Source: Prolixibacteraceae bacterium
GTDB taxonomy: Bacteria; Bacteroidota; Bacteroidia; Bacteroidales; Prolixibacteraceae
Length of the DNA stretch: 64,000 nt
NCBI GenBank assembly: GCA_003506435.1
Contig: DOAQ01000010.1
Span: 62,001 to 126,000, forward strand
Direction of reading: 5' to 3'
Below, piece after piece: positions 41,922 to 49,536 of this stretch. A program made the position numbers and the translations under genes. Numbering within the stretch: position 1 is the first letter of the stretch; each line of letters starts with the position of its first letter. Under the pieces are notes generated by a model that did not search any database, was not told the DNA's origin, and worked only from the letters and a program-made list of their open reading frames with translations.

Positions 41922-42923
41922 ATGAAGAGACCGATTGTAGTGAGTGGCATCAGGCCAACAGGATATTTGCACTTAGGAAACTATTTTGGCGCCGTGCGCA
42001 GTTTTGTGAAAATGCAGGAAAGTTATAACTGCTACTTTTTTATTGCCGACCTGCATTCGCTGACCACTCACCCGACGCCCGATAATTTGCAGGCCGGGGT
42101 GAAACAGGTTTTGTCCGAATATCTTGCCTGCGGAATCGACCCGGAAAAAGCAACTATCTTTATTCAGAGCGATGTACCGGAAGTTACCGAGCTGTACACC
42201 TTTCTGAACATGAATGCCTATCTGGGCGAGTTGGAACGCACCACTTCGTTTAAAGAGAAAGCACGGCAAAATCCTGAAAATGTGAATGCCGGGCTGTTGA
42301 CTTACCCGGTGCTGATGGCCGCCGACATCATCATCCATAAAGCGCAATTCGTTCCGGTTGGTAAAGACCAAGAACAGAACCTGGAAATGGCCCGAAAATT
42401 TGCCGGACGCTTCAACCGAATGTATAATTGCGAACTGTTTCCGCTTCCGCAGCCATTTACATTTGATGGCGGCGACATGATCAAAGTTCCGGGGCTGGAT
42501 GGCAGCGGAAAGATGGGCAAATCGGAAGGGAACGGCATTTTTTTATATGAAGACCCGAAAGAAATACGCAAAAAGGTGATGCGCGCCGTTACCGATGCCG
42601 GGCCAACAATAATGAATTCCCCCAAGCCGGAACCGATTGAAAACCTTTTCACGTTAATGAAGATTGTTTCGGACCCGGATATCGTTCAAAAATTCGACGA
42701 AGCGTATGCCCGTTGCGAAATCCGTTACGGCGACATGAAAAAACAACTGGCCGAAGACATTGTAAATTTTACCGCGCCTATCCGCGAGCGGATTCTGGAT
42801 ATTCTCAAAGACGAAGAATACATGGCCCGCGTAGCCAAAACCGGCGCCGAAAAAGCCCGCGAATCGGCACAGGCTACACTGAAAGAAGTGAAACAACTAA
42901 TCGGCGTCAAACGACTATTTTAG
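41922..42923 (+). CDS. trpS: tryptophanyl-tRNA synthetase
   Basis: Charges tRNA-Trp. 333 residues, normal for bacterial TrpRS. Class I signatures: HLGN at 17-20 within SGIRPTGYLHLGNYFGA and KMGKS at 197-201 within VPGLDGSGKMGKSEGN. Other motifs: IADLHSLTTHP near 42 and YPVLMAADIIIHKAQFVPVGKDQEQNLEMAR near 128. Its own promoter lies just upstream, and no Trp-codon leader precedes it. It is followed convergently by an AAA ATPase gene. By charging tRNA-Trp, this enzyme sets the signal read by the trpB2 attenuator. Confidence 0.98.
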   Translation: MKRPIVVSGIRPTGYLHLGNYFGAVRSFVKMQESYNCYFFIADLHSLTTHPTPDNLQAGVKQVLSEYLACGIDPEKATIFIQSDVPEVTELYTFLNMNAYLGELERTTSFKEKARQNPENVNAGLLTYPVLMAADIIIHKAQFVPVGKDQEQNLEMARKFAGRFNRMYNCELFPLPQPFTFDGGDMIKVPGLDGSGKMGKSEGNGIFLYEDPKEIRKKVMRAVTDAGPTIMNSPKPEPIENLFTLMKIVSDPDIVQKFDEAYARCEIRYGDMKKQLAEDIVNFTAPIRERILDILKDEEYMARVAKTGAEKARESAQATLKEVKQLIGVKRLF

Positions 42924-42965
42924 GAAGAATTGTCATCAACAATATACAAAACCTCACCAGATGCT

Positions 42966-44150
42966 TTACAAGAACCACGGATAGACAGTATCCCCACAAT
43001 CCGTAACGGAATTACTTATCATGTATGATCTCGTTATTCCGATCTCACTGGCGTGTATCAATAACTTTTTACAGTCGGGTTCCAGCGATTTTTGTTTCAC
43101 TTCGAAAGCTATTTCATTATTCAGGATAAAATCAATCTCTGATTTGTTTCGTTTATTGTAAAAACTTAAATCACCATAATACGCCAACTGGTTTGCCACT
43201 GCGGTTTCCAAAAGTTGTCCATCTGTAACTTTCGCAACTAAATTAAGAATGCCTGTATCAGAAAAATAGACTTTTTTCCCACCAGCTACAGTCCGATCTA
43301 TGCTTTTTGAATATTTTGGGACAAGACGCAGGAAAAATATTCCTTCCAGAAACTCCAGATAATTATATAGTTTCACTCTGTTTATTCCAATTTCAGATGC
43401 CAATTTTGAAATATCAAGAATATTCCCGTTTCGTATGGCAAGTAATAAAATTAAATCGCGTAATTCCTTAATATCCCTTAACTGGGTAAACACTTTGATA
43501 TCTTTTTCAAAAAACGATGCAAAAATATTTTTCAAAATAAGTCTCTTGGTATTCAAATCAGTTGTTGTTGCAACTTCCGGGAATCCTCCAAATTCGAGGT
43601 AGCTGTTGTACATATCTTTTACTTGTAAAACAGTTGCCTTCGGTTTAGGCCGAATAGCTTCTTCGATATTTCCGCTTAACTGATCTTCCGAAATACGTCC
43701 ATTGAAAAGCAAAAACTCACGATACGACAGCACGGGTAAGATATAAAGAAACTTTCTGCCACTTAGCGATTCGGGAAATAAATTTCGCAAATAATAATTT
43801 GATGAACCTGTGACAATAAATTTAATCCCAAAGTGGTCGATCATGTATTTTATAATTTTGGTTATCTCTGGCAAATTCTGGATTTCATCAATACAGACCA
43901 ATAACCGTTCATCGTTTTGAAGATTCGACATTGCCATCAATTCATGATAAACAGAATTGTAATCGACATTCTCAAAAATCATCTGATCCAAAGGATTATC
44001 CAAGTCAAACCACAGTCTTTTCCCTTCGAAATCATCATAAAGCTGACGCATTAACGTAGTCTTACCAACTTGCCTCATGCCGGTAATTACAATTGCATTT
44101 TTGTGATAAAGCTGTGGTCTGATCACATAAAACAATTCCCTTTTAAGCAT
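42966..44150 (-). CDS. AAA ATPase with DUF4143 (AAA_14 family)
   Basis: 394 residues. N-terminal P-loop ATPase: Walker A GMRQVGKTT (24-32), Walker B LLVCIDEIQNLPEI near 84, sensor FIVTGSSNYYLRNLF near 112, then the C-terminal DUF4143 region with a nuclease-like stretch (NKRNKSEIDFILNNEIAFEVKQKS, residues about 335-358, carrying an E/D...ExK pattern of PD-(D/E)XK type). Such ATPases are usually mobile, orphan genes in variable regions. The gene is visibly more AT-rich than trpS and nadA on either side, suggesting later arrival. The start at 44150 is chosen; 15 codons upstream in frame are encoded by a tandem palindrome. Biological role unknown. Confidence 0.9.
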   Translation of the reverse strand: MLKRELFYVIRPQLYHKNAIVITGMRQVGKTTLMRQLYDDFEGKRLWFDLDNPLDQMIFENVDYNSVYHELMAMSNLQNDERLLVCIDEIQNLPEITKIIKYMIDHFGIKFIVTGSSNYYLRNLFPESLSGRKFLYILPVLSYREFLLFNGRISEDQLSGNIEEAIRPKPKATVLQVKDMYNSYLEFGGFPEVATTTDLNTKRLILKNIFASFFEKDIKVFTQLRDIKELRDLILLLAIRNGNILDISKLASEIGINRVKLYNYLEFLEGIFFLRLVPKYSKSIDRTVAGGKKVYFSDTGILNLVAKVTDGQLLETAVANQLAYYGDLSFYNKRNKSEIDFILNNEIAFEVKQKSLEPDCKKLLIHASEIGITRSYMISNSVTDCGDTVYPWFL

Positions 44151-44203
44151 ATCTGTAAAAATATTTTTACAAATATACACATATCTGTAAAACAACTATT
44201 ACA
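44148..44203 (-). promoter_or_regulatory. tandem TGTAA-N8-TTACA palindromes at the AAA ATPase start
   Basis: A perfect 18-bp palindrome TGTAAAAATATTTTTACA (44154-44171) and a second 18-bp site TGTAAAACAACTATTACA (44186-44203), 32 bp apart. Each is preceded by the same CATATC, so CATATCTGTAAAA is a 13-bp direct repeat. The position at the start codon suggests an operator, possibly autoregulatory. Confidence 0.55.
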
Positions 44204-44295
44204 ATAACTAATTCTATAAAACATACTCAATGTTAACCCGAACCCTTGGTTCTGAAAACAAAAGCCTTGCTTATATGTTTTTTAAAATGAATTCA

Positions 44296-44303
44296 TATTT
44301 TTG
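44296..44303 (+). promoter_or_regulatory. probable nadA promoter (-7 element)
   Basis: TATTTTTG matches TAnnTTTG; transcription would start near 44310, 30 nt before the ATG at 44340. This argues against an in-frame TTG at 44301 as the start. No clear -33. Confidence 0.45.
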
Positions 44304-44339
44304 CAGCCTGAATTCATTTTTGGAATTAAATCAGAAAAG

Positions 44340-45332
44340 ATGGAAGAGCTCAGCATTCGGCAAATGTTGGAAGAGAAAGGGTTTATTGACGAGAAGGTAA
44401 GTCCGGATATCAAATTGGTCGAAGAAATCAAACGACTGAAAAAGGAAAAGAATGCCGTTATTTTAAGTCATTATTACGTCGATAGTGAATTGCAGGATAT
44501 TGCTGATTACGTAGGCGACAGCCTCGGCCTTGCACAGGAAGCAGCTAAAACAACCGCCGACCTGATTGTTTTTGTCGGAGTTCATTTCATGGCCGAAACG
44601 GCAAAAATCATCAATCCAACCAAGAAAGTAATTTTGCCCGACCTAAAAGCCGGTTGTTCGCTGGCCGAATCGGCGCCCATTGAGAAATTCGCCGCATTCA
44701 AAGCCCAATATCCCGATCACAAGGTGATTTCGTATGTTAACTGTACTGCTGACCTGAAAACTATGACCGACGTTGTTTGCACTTCAGCTAACGCCGAAAA
44801 AATTGTGAACAGCTTTCCGAAAGATGAAAAACTGATTTTTGCCCCCGATAAAAACCTGGGTAATTACATCAACAGCATCACCGGACGTAACATGGTATTG
44901 TGGGACGGCGCCTGCATGGTACACGAAAAATATTCAGTAGAAAAAATCATTGACCTGATGGACGCGCACCCCGATGCCGAGTTCATCGCGCACCCCGAAT
45001 GCGAAAAACCGGTATTGTTGCTGGCCAAACATATTGGTTCAACAACGTCGCTGCTGAACCACGTAAAACAAAGCAGTTACAAAAAATTTATCGTGGCTAC
45101 CGAAAGTGGTATCCTTCACCAGATGAAAAAAGCCTGTCCGGAGAAAATTTTCATTCCGGCGCCTGCAAACGACTCGACCTGTGCATGCAACGATTGCTCA
45201 TACATGAAACTGAACAGTCTTCAGAAATTATACATCTGCATGAAACACGAGTTACCTGAAGTAACGCTTTCCGAAGAAGTAATCGAAAAAGCAAAAATCC
45301 CGATCCTGCGGATGCTGGAGATTTCAAAATAA
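44340..45332 (+). CDS. nadA: quinolinate synthase
   Basis: Condenses iminoaspartate with dihydroxyacetone phosphate to quinolinate, the second step of de novo NAD synthesis, using a [4Fe-4S] cluster. 330 residues. Family stretches: LKKEKNAVILSHYYVDSELQDIADYVGDSLGLAQEA, VHFMAETAKIINPTKKVILPDLKAGCSLAES (first cluster Cys), NCTADLKTMTDVVCTSANAE, PDKNLGNYINSITGRNMVLWDGACMVHE (second) and APANDSTCACNDCSYMKLN (third). The ATG at 44340 (MEELSIRQML) is used. nadB and nadC are not in the window. It stands alone downstream of the divergent ATPase. Confidence 0.96.
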   Translation: MEELSIRQMLEEKGFIDEKVSPDIKLVEEIKRLKKEKNAVILSHYYVDSELQDIADYVGDSLGLAQEAAKTTADLIVFVGVHFMAETAKIINPTKKVILPDLKAGCSLAESAPIEKFAAFKAQYPDHKVISYVNCTADLKTMTDVVCTSANAEKIVNSFPKDEKLIFAPDKNLGNYINSITGRNMVLWDGACMVHEKYSVEKIIDLMDAHPDAEFIAHPECEKPVLLLAKHIGSTTSLLNHVKQSSYKKFIVATESGILHQMKKACPEKIFIPAPANDSTCACNDCSYMKLNSLQKLYICMKHELPEVTLSEEVIEKAKIPILRMLEISK

Positions 45333-45538
45333 AAGTTCTTTCTGGAAGAAAAAATATGTTTTCATACAAGACTGTAGAAATCCCTGTTAGCTTAAAGAAA
45401 GTTAATTAAGTTTAAGTTATACTACAGATCATTGTTGGCCGTTAATGACTTTTGAAAATTTCCTTACCTTTCGATTCAGAAAAGACTTCGCACCGAAAAG
45501 GTGGCATTTTCAATTGAATGATCCATTAAATTACAGAC

Positions 45539-46258
45539 ATGAATAAATCTGTTTTGACAGGCCTTTTGCTATTGTTTTCATTTTCATCTATTGCTCAATC
45601 TGAATCAATCCCGATTCAAATTAAGGAGGAAAAAGCGCTTCAGTACAATCATCCATCATTTATTCTCCAGATGCCAATTTTGCCCGATTTACAAAAACCA
45701 ATATTTCCTGAAAACAATTTTGCAACCACTTTTAAGAAATATATTCCTCTTCAAATAACAGGAGCAAATCCGTATGCCTTTGATTTTGGGTTTCAGGAGG
45801 CTCTGCCCGTTCCTCTTACCCGCAATCTTTCAATTTTAATCAGCAAAAAAGATGAAATATATTCTGAGTTTGGAGCAGTATATGTAGCGCAGTCCTCTTT
45901 GGTGTGGAAAGTTGGAAAAAGATTAGTTTTTATAGGAGGAGCTTTTCTAAATAAACAATTTACCCCAATGAACCTTTATCCGGTAATAAGTTATGGCTAT
46001 AATTCACAGGTTCAATTTTCACTCACAAAAAAGGTTCAGCTTAATATTTATGGAAACTACCTGGATAATAATCCGGGAGATCCTTTCACAACAATGAACT
46101 CATTGTTTACACAAACAAAAATTGGAAGCAATATCACGTTTATAAAAGATGAATCCCGTAAAATAGGAATTGGAATGGATCATAATTACAATGCTACTAC
46201 CGAAGCATGGGAGCCGATATACGGTACGAAAATAACCTATAAATTTCCAAATCATTAG
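45539..46258 (+). CDS. secreted beta-barrel-like protein, family not recognised
   Basis: The 239-residue product has a signal peptide (MNKSVLTGLLLLFSFSSIAQ). The mature sequence has a polar N-terminal region (FILQMPILPDLQKPIFPENNF) and then repeated short amphipathic strands with aromatic ends (YSEFGAVYVAQSSLVWKVGKRLVFIGGAFLN, PVISYGYNSQVQFSLTKKVQLNIYGNYLDN, TKIGSNITFIKD, KIGIGMDHNYN, ITYKF), as in small outer-membrane barrels. No function can be inferred. It is AT-rich compared with the hdr operon that follows 150 bp later. It lies between nadA and the hdr genes and is probably its own unit. Confidence 0.65.
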   Translation: MNKSVLTGLLLLFSFSSIAQSESIPIQIKEEKALQYNHPSFILQMPILPDLQKPIFPENNFATTFKKYIPLQITGANPYAFDFGFQEALPVPLTRNLSILISKKDEIYSEFGAVYVAQSSLVWKVGKRLVFIGGAFLNKQFTPMNLYPVISYGYNSQVQFSLTKKVQLNIYGNYLDNNPGDPFTTMNSLFTQTKIGSNITFIKDESRKIGIGMDHNYNATTEAWEPIYGTKITYKFPNH

Positions 46259-46357
46259 TACAAATCAACCTTGCTTCGGCACTAAATCCATCTCTGTTTC
46301 TTCCTCATCTCTTTTTCAATAAGTAGAAATACCCCTTTAAAATAAGCTTTTTACGGC

Positions 46358-46388
46358 TTTCAAGATTCTTCATCCTGTGCTACTTTTA
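46358..46388 (+). promoter_or_regulatory. probable promoter of the hdr-like operon
   Basis: TTTC at 46358-46361, 19-bp spacer, TACTTTTA at 46381-46388 (one mismatch to TAnnTTTG), 20 bp before the hdrC1 ATG. Confidence 0.45.
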
Positions 46389-46408
46389 CTATCAAACCAA
46401 GAATTGGC

Positions 46409-47113
46409 ATGAAAAACCTATATGATTTTCTTGCAGAAGATGTTCGCCTTCAGGATGGGCTCAACGCATGTATGAACTGTGGCATTTGCACCGCTGTTTG
46501 CCCTGCTGCACAATTTTACGATTACGATCCGCGCATTATTTGCAACCAGGTACAAACCCGCGACAACGAGACCATCCTCTCGCTGCTCAAAAGTGAAACC
46601 ATTTGGTACTGCGGACAGTGCATGTCGTGCAAAACCCGCTGCCCGCGCGGAAATACTCCCGCCTATATCATTCAGGCTTTGCGAAAACTGAGTCAAAAGC
46701 TGGGCTACTTTACTGAATCGGAAAAAGGTCGCCAGCAGTTTGCCATCAAACAAACCATTGGCAAAAACATTCTGGAAGTGGGCTACTGCGTCCATCCGGA
46801 ACGAGTTTCCCCGGCATTCCATCCTGAACAGGGTCCGGTTTGGAAGTGGGTTACCGAAAATGCCGATAAACTGTACGATTCGTTGGGCGCCAATTACAAT
46901 AAACCGGGAGCGGGAACGCTGCGTAAAATCGATCAGGAATCGATGGACGAACTGCAACAAATTTTTGACGAAACCGGCGCCACAGAAATGTACGACACGA
47001 TCCATAAATATTCGGTTGAAAAAGCAAAAGAGATGAACATGGATATTCAGGACGACTGCGACAACGAATACTTCTACCATGTTTATTCGAAAAATTCTGA
47101 AAACAATCAATAA
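46409..47113 (+). CDS. heterodisulfide reductase subunit C-like iron-sulfur protein (HdrC1)
   Basis: The 234-residue soluble protein has two [4Fe-4S] motifs, C21/C24/C27/C31 and C68/C71/C74/C78, in the HdrC arrangement (CMNCGICTAVCP then CGQCMSCKTRCPRGNTP). The 150-residue C-terminal extension is helical and lacks known motifs. It is the first of five overlapping or nearly adjacent genes ordered hdrC-hdrB-hdrA-hdrC-hdrDE, the order of the sHdr sulfur-oxidising clusters (hdrC1-B1-A-(hyp)-C2-B2). Expected to pass electrons between the HdrA flavin subunit and HdrB. No signal peptide; cytoplasmic complex. Physiological substrate unknown. Confidence 0.9.
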   Translation: MKNLYDFLAEDVRLQDGLNACMNCGICTAVCPAAQFYDYDPRIICNQVQTRDNETILSLLKSETIWYCGQCMSCKTRCPRGNTPAYIIQALRKLSQKLGYFTESEKGRQQFAIKQTIGKNILEVGYCVHPERVSPAFHPEQGPVWKWVTENADKLYDSLGANYNKPGAGTLRKIDQESMDELQQIFDETGATEMYDTIHKYSVEKAKEMNMDIQDDCDNEYFYHVYSKNSENNQ

Positions 47114-47123
47114 ATAGCAAGCA

Positions 47124-48176
47124 ATGTCTGTTTCAAAAAACTGGAAGAATTATAATCAGCAAATCCCCGACGATCGTTATTATTATGCACGAAGCTGCAT
47201 TCGTCAGAACTTTTTCCCGGGATCGGAAAAAACGTTCCTGACCATTCTTCAGGATTTGCTGGGAAAAGATATTTACGACGACCCGAAACACACTTCCTGT
47301 ACCGGCATTGCCTATCATTCCGACATTATTCCGTTTGAAACCATGATGACGGTTGTTGCCCGCCATTTTTCACTGATGACCGAAGCCGGGTACAAAAATC
47401 TGGTGCCTTCGTGCGTAACTTCGTTTGGACTTTACAACGAAGTTTTGGAAACCTGGGAACACCACCCGGAAGTGGAAACCAAAATTCGTGAAATGCTTTG
47501 GAAATCGACGCGCCGCGAGTTTGAAAAGCCGGAAGCCATCATGCACGCTTCCGATATTATTTACCATTTTCGGGATATAATAAGCGACCACGCACAAAAC
47601 CCGTTAATAAACGTACAAACCGGCGAACCATTAAAAGTGGTCGATCACATTGGCTGTCATTATGCAAAGATATTCCCTTCGAAAGGAATCGGCGGCGCCG
47701 AGTTCCCGATTGTTTTATCGGGAATGGTCAGCAGTTGGGGCGGCCAGTCGGTCGATTATCCCGAACGTCGCCATTGCTGCGGTTTTGGGTTCCGACAATA
47801 CCTGGTGAAAGCCAACCGGGGTTACAGCATTGCCAACTCGTACCGTAAATTCGAGTCGATGGCTCCCTACAAACCCGATTTTATTGTGGCCAACTGTCCG
47901 GGCTGCGCCATGTTCCTCGATCGCTGGCAATACACCATCGGCGAAATGAAAAACGAATGGTTCGGCGCCAACGGGCAGGGAATACCGATACTCACCTACG
48001 AAGAAATGGCCGGGTTGGTACTCGGTTTCGACCCGTGGGCAATCGGTTTGCAAATGCACCAGACCGACTGCGAACCCCTGTTGAAAAAAATGGGGATCAG
48101 CTACGACCGCGATAAAAAATTCAGCCTAAAAAGAAAAACGATACTCCTTAACGTTCTGGAAGAAGAAATCCAATGA
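47124..48176 (+). CDS. heterodisulfide reductase subunit B-like protein (HdrB1)
   Basis: 350 residues with two CCG-type cysteine-rich modules, which in HdrB hold the noncubane clusters that cleave disulfides. The second is canonical (HIGCHYAKIF, RRHCCGFGFRQ near 214, VANCPGCAMFLD near 252). The first is degenerate (SCTGIAYHSD near 53 and PSCVTSFGLYNE near 91 replace CCG and CxxC), so one cluster may be altered or absent. The stop overlaps the HdrA start by 4 bp (ATGA), showing tight coupling. The substrate could be a disulfide or persulfide-carrying thiol (inference). Confidence 0.88.
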   Translation: MSVSKNWKNYNQQIPDDRYYYARSCIRQNFFPGSEKTFLTILQDLLGKDIYDDPKHTSCTGIAYHSDIIPFETMMTVVARHFSLMTEAGYKNLVPSCVTSFGLYNEVLETWEHHPEVETKIREMLWKSTRREFEKPEAIMHASDIIYHFRDIISDHAQNPLINVQTGEPLKVVDHIGCHYAKIFPSKGIGGAEFPIVLSGMVSSWGGQSVDYPERRHCCGFGFRQYLVKANRGYSIANSYRKFESMAPYKPDFIVANCPGCAMFLDRWQYTIGEMKNEWFGANGQGIPILTYEEMAGLVLGFDPWAIGLQMHQTDCEPLLKKMGISYDRDKKFSLKRKTILLNVLEEEIQ

Positions 48177-49210
48177 CCAATAAACAAACGCAATTTCCGA
48201 TCGCTGTTATCGGCTCCGGACCAGCCGGACTGGCAGCAGCCAATACCCTTCTTGCGCTGGGCCACCAACCGGTGATCTTCGAAAAAGAAAAAATTACCGG
48301 TGGAAAATTGTCCCGCTGGCACCAATTGTTCCCGGGGTTCATCAGCGCTGCGGAAATTCAGGAGCAGTTGATCGGCCCACTGAAAAAAGCTTCCGTAAAA
48401 ATTAGTACTGAAACCGAAGTAAAAACAATGAAACCGGATTCCGGTGGTTTGGAAATTGAAACCGCTTCGGGAGAAAAAATTATAGCAAAAGGTGCCGTGT
48501 GGGCCAGTGGTTACACCGAATTTGATGCACGCCGCAAAGAGGAATATGGCTACGGGCTTTACAAAAATGTGCTGACTTCGGCCGATGTGGAAGAAATGTT
48601 GGCGAAAGATGGCAAACTGCCTTTCGACAGCGCCGATGTAAAACGCATTGGCATTCTGCATTGCGTAGGTTCGCGCGACGAAAAAGTGGGAAATACCTAC
48701 TGTTCGAAGGTTTGCTGCATTTGCGCAGTGAAACAGGCCATTGAAATGAAAAAGCTGTACCCCAGTGCCGAGGTGTTTAATTTCTACATGGATTTGCGCC
48801 TCTTCGGAAAAGGATACGAAGAATTGTACCGCGAAGCACAAATGGACTGGCAGGTGAATTTTATCCGCGGACGGGTTTCCGAACTAGCCGAAGATCAGCA
48901 GGGGAAAATCCGGATGAAGACGGAAGACACGCTAACCGGCGTTCCAATGAAAATGACGCTCGATTTTGTGATTTTGATGGTGGGTATGGAAGGCAAACGT
49001 TTTTCTTTCCTTTCAGAAAATAAAAATACCGACGGGTCGGATTTTATTTCGTATCCCGAAAATTTTACCGGCGAAAACCAAACGGCACTGCCCAATGTGA
49101 TGGTTGCCGGCGCCTGCAAAGGCCCTTCAACAATTGTCGATGCAATGAACGACGGCAAATCGGCCGCCCTGGCTTTGCATCAGTATTTAATCAGTCAGGC
49201 CGAAAAATGA
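48173..49210 (+). CDS. short HdrA-like flavoprotein (sHdrA type)
   Basis: 345 residues, about half the length of methanogen HdrA and close to the short HdrA of sulfur oxidisers. FAD-binding GSGPAGLAAANTL (14-26), EKEKITGGKLSRWHQLFPGF, and the characteristic cysteine cluster CVGSRDE...YCSKVCCICAVKQ with C164, C177, C181, C182 and C184 around an unusual [4Fe-4S] site. The second nucleotide-type region is FVILMVGMEGKRF. It lacks the N-terminal and C-terminal ferredoxin modules of bifurcating HdrA, so flavin-based bifurcation of the methanogen kind is not supported by the sequence. It overlaps both neighbours by 4 bp. Confidence 0.9.
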   Translation: MTNKQTQFPIAVIGSGPAGLAAANTLLALGHQPVIFEKEKITGGKLSRWHQLFPGFISAAEIQEQLIGPLKKASVKISTETEVKTMKPDSGGLEIETASGEKIIAKGAVWASGYTEFDARRKEEYGYGLYKNVLTSADVEEMLAKDGKLPFDSADVKRIGILHCVGSRDEKVGNTYCSKVCCICAVKQAIEMKKLYPSAEVFNFYMDLRLFGKGYEELYREAQMDWQVNFIRGRVSELAEDQQGKIRMKTEDTLTGVPMKMTLDFVILMVGMEGKRFSFLSENKNTDGSDFISYPENFTGENQTALPNVMVAGACKGPSTIVDAMNDGKSAALALHQYLISQAEK

Positions 49211-49536
49211 CACATTCCTTTGGATATTCGATATCGCAAAGCAGGGAAACCAACTGGGACAAGTTGGACCACCGGTTTGCCGACAAACTGCTCGATCTGG
49301 AACCCAGCGTACGGTTGTGCGTTGGCTGCGGAAGCTGCACCGGAACCTGTACTGCCGCTCCCCGTTCGGGCTTCGATATTCGGAAAGTGCACACCCGTTT
49401 CCGGCGGGGAGAAGCAGGCGCTTTTGTTGCCGAACTCGAAAAATGTATGTTCTGCGGAAAATGTTCGATGGTTTGCCCGCGCGGCGTGAACATCCGCAAC
49501 GTGATGGACCTGATGAAAAAACTGATTGAGGCATGA
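49207..49536 (+). CDS. second HdrC-like ferredoxin subunit (HdrC2)
   Basis: The 109-residue protein is almost all iron-sulfur domain: C38/C41/C44/C48 (CVGCGSCTGTC) and C80/C83/C86/C90 (CMFCGKCSMVCPRG). It starts inside the hdrA stop (ATGA) and its own stop overlaps the next start (49533), so all three are translationally coupled. It would connect HdrA to the membrane HdrDE subunit. Shorter than HdrC1 and lacking its helical extension. Confidence 0.92.
   Translation: MTHSFGYSISQSRETNWDKLDHRFADKLLDLEPSVRLCVGCGSCTGTCTAAPRSGFDIRKVHTRFRRGEAGAFVAELEKCMFCGKCSMVCPRGVNIRNVMDLMKKLIEA

Noticed and set aside
46418..47110. A 230-codon minus-strand frame opposite hdrC1
   Set aside because: Shadow of the HdrC1 gene, whose eight cluster cysteines and operon context are decisive.
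48101..48841. A 246-codon minus-strand frame opposite hdrB1/hdrA
   Set aside because: Spans the junction of two clearly real genes on the other strand and has no recognisable features.
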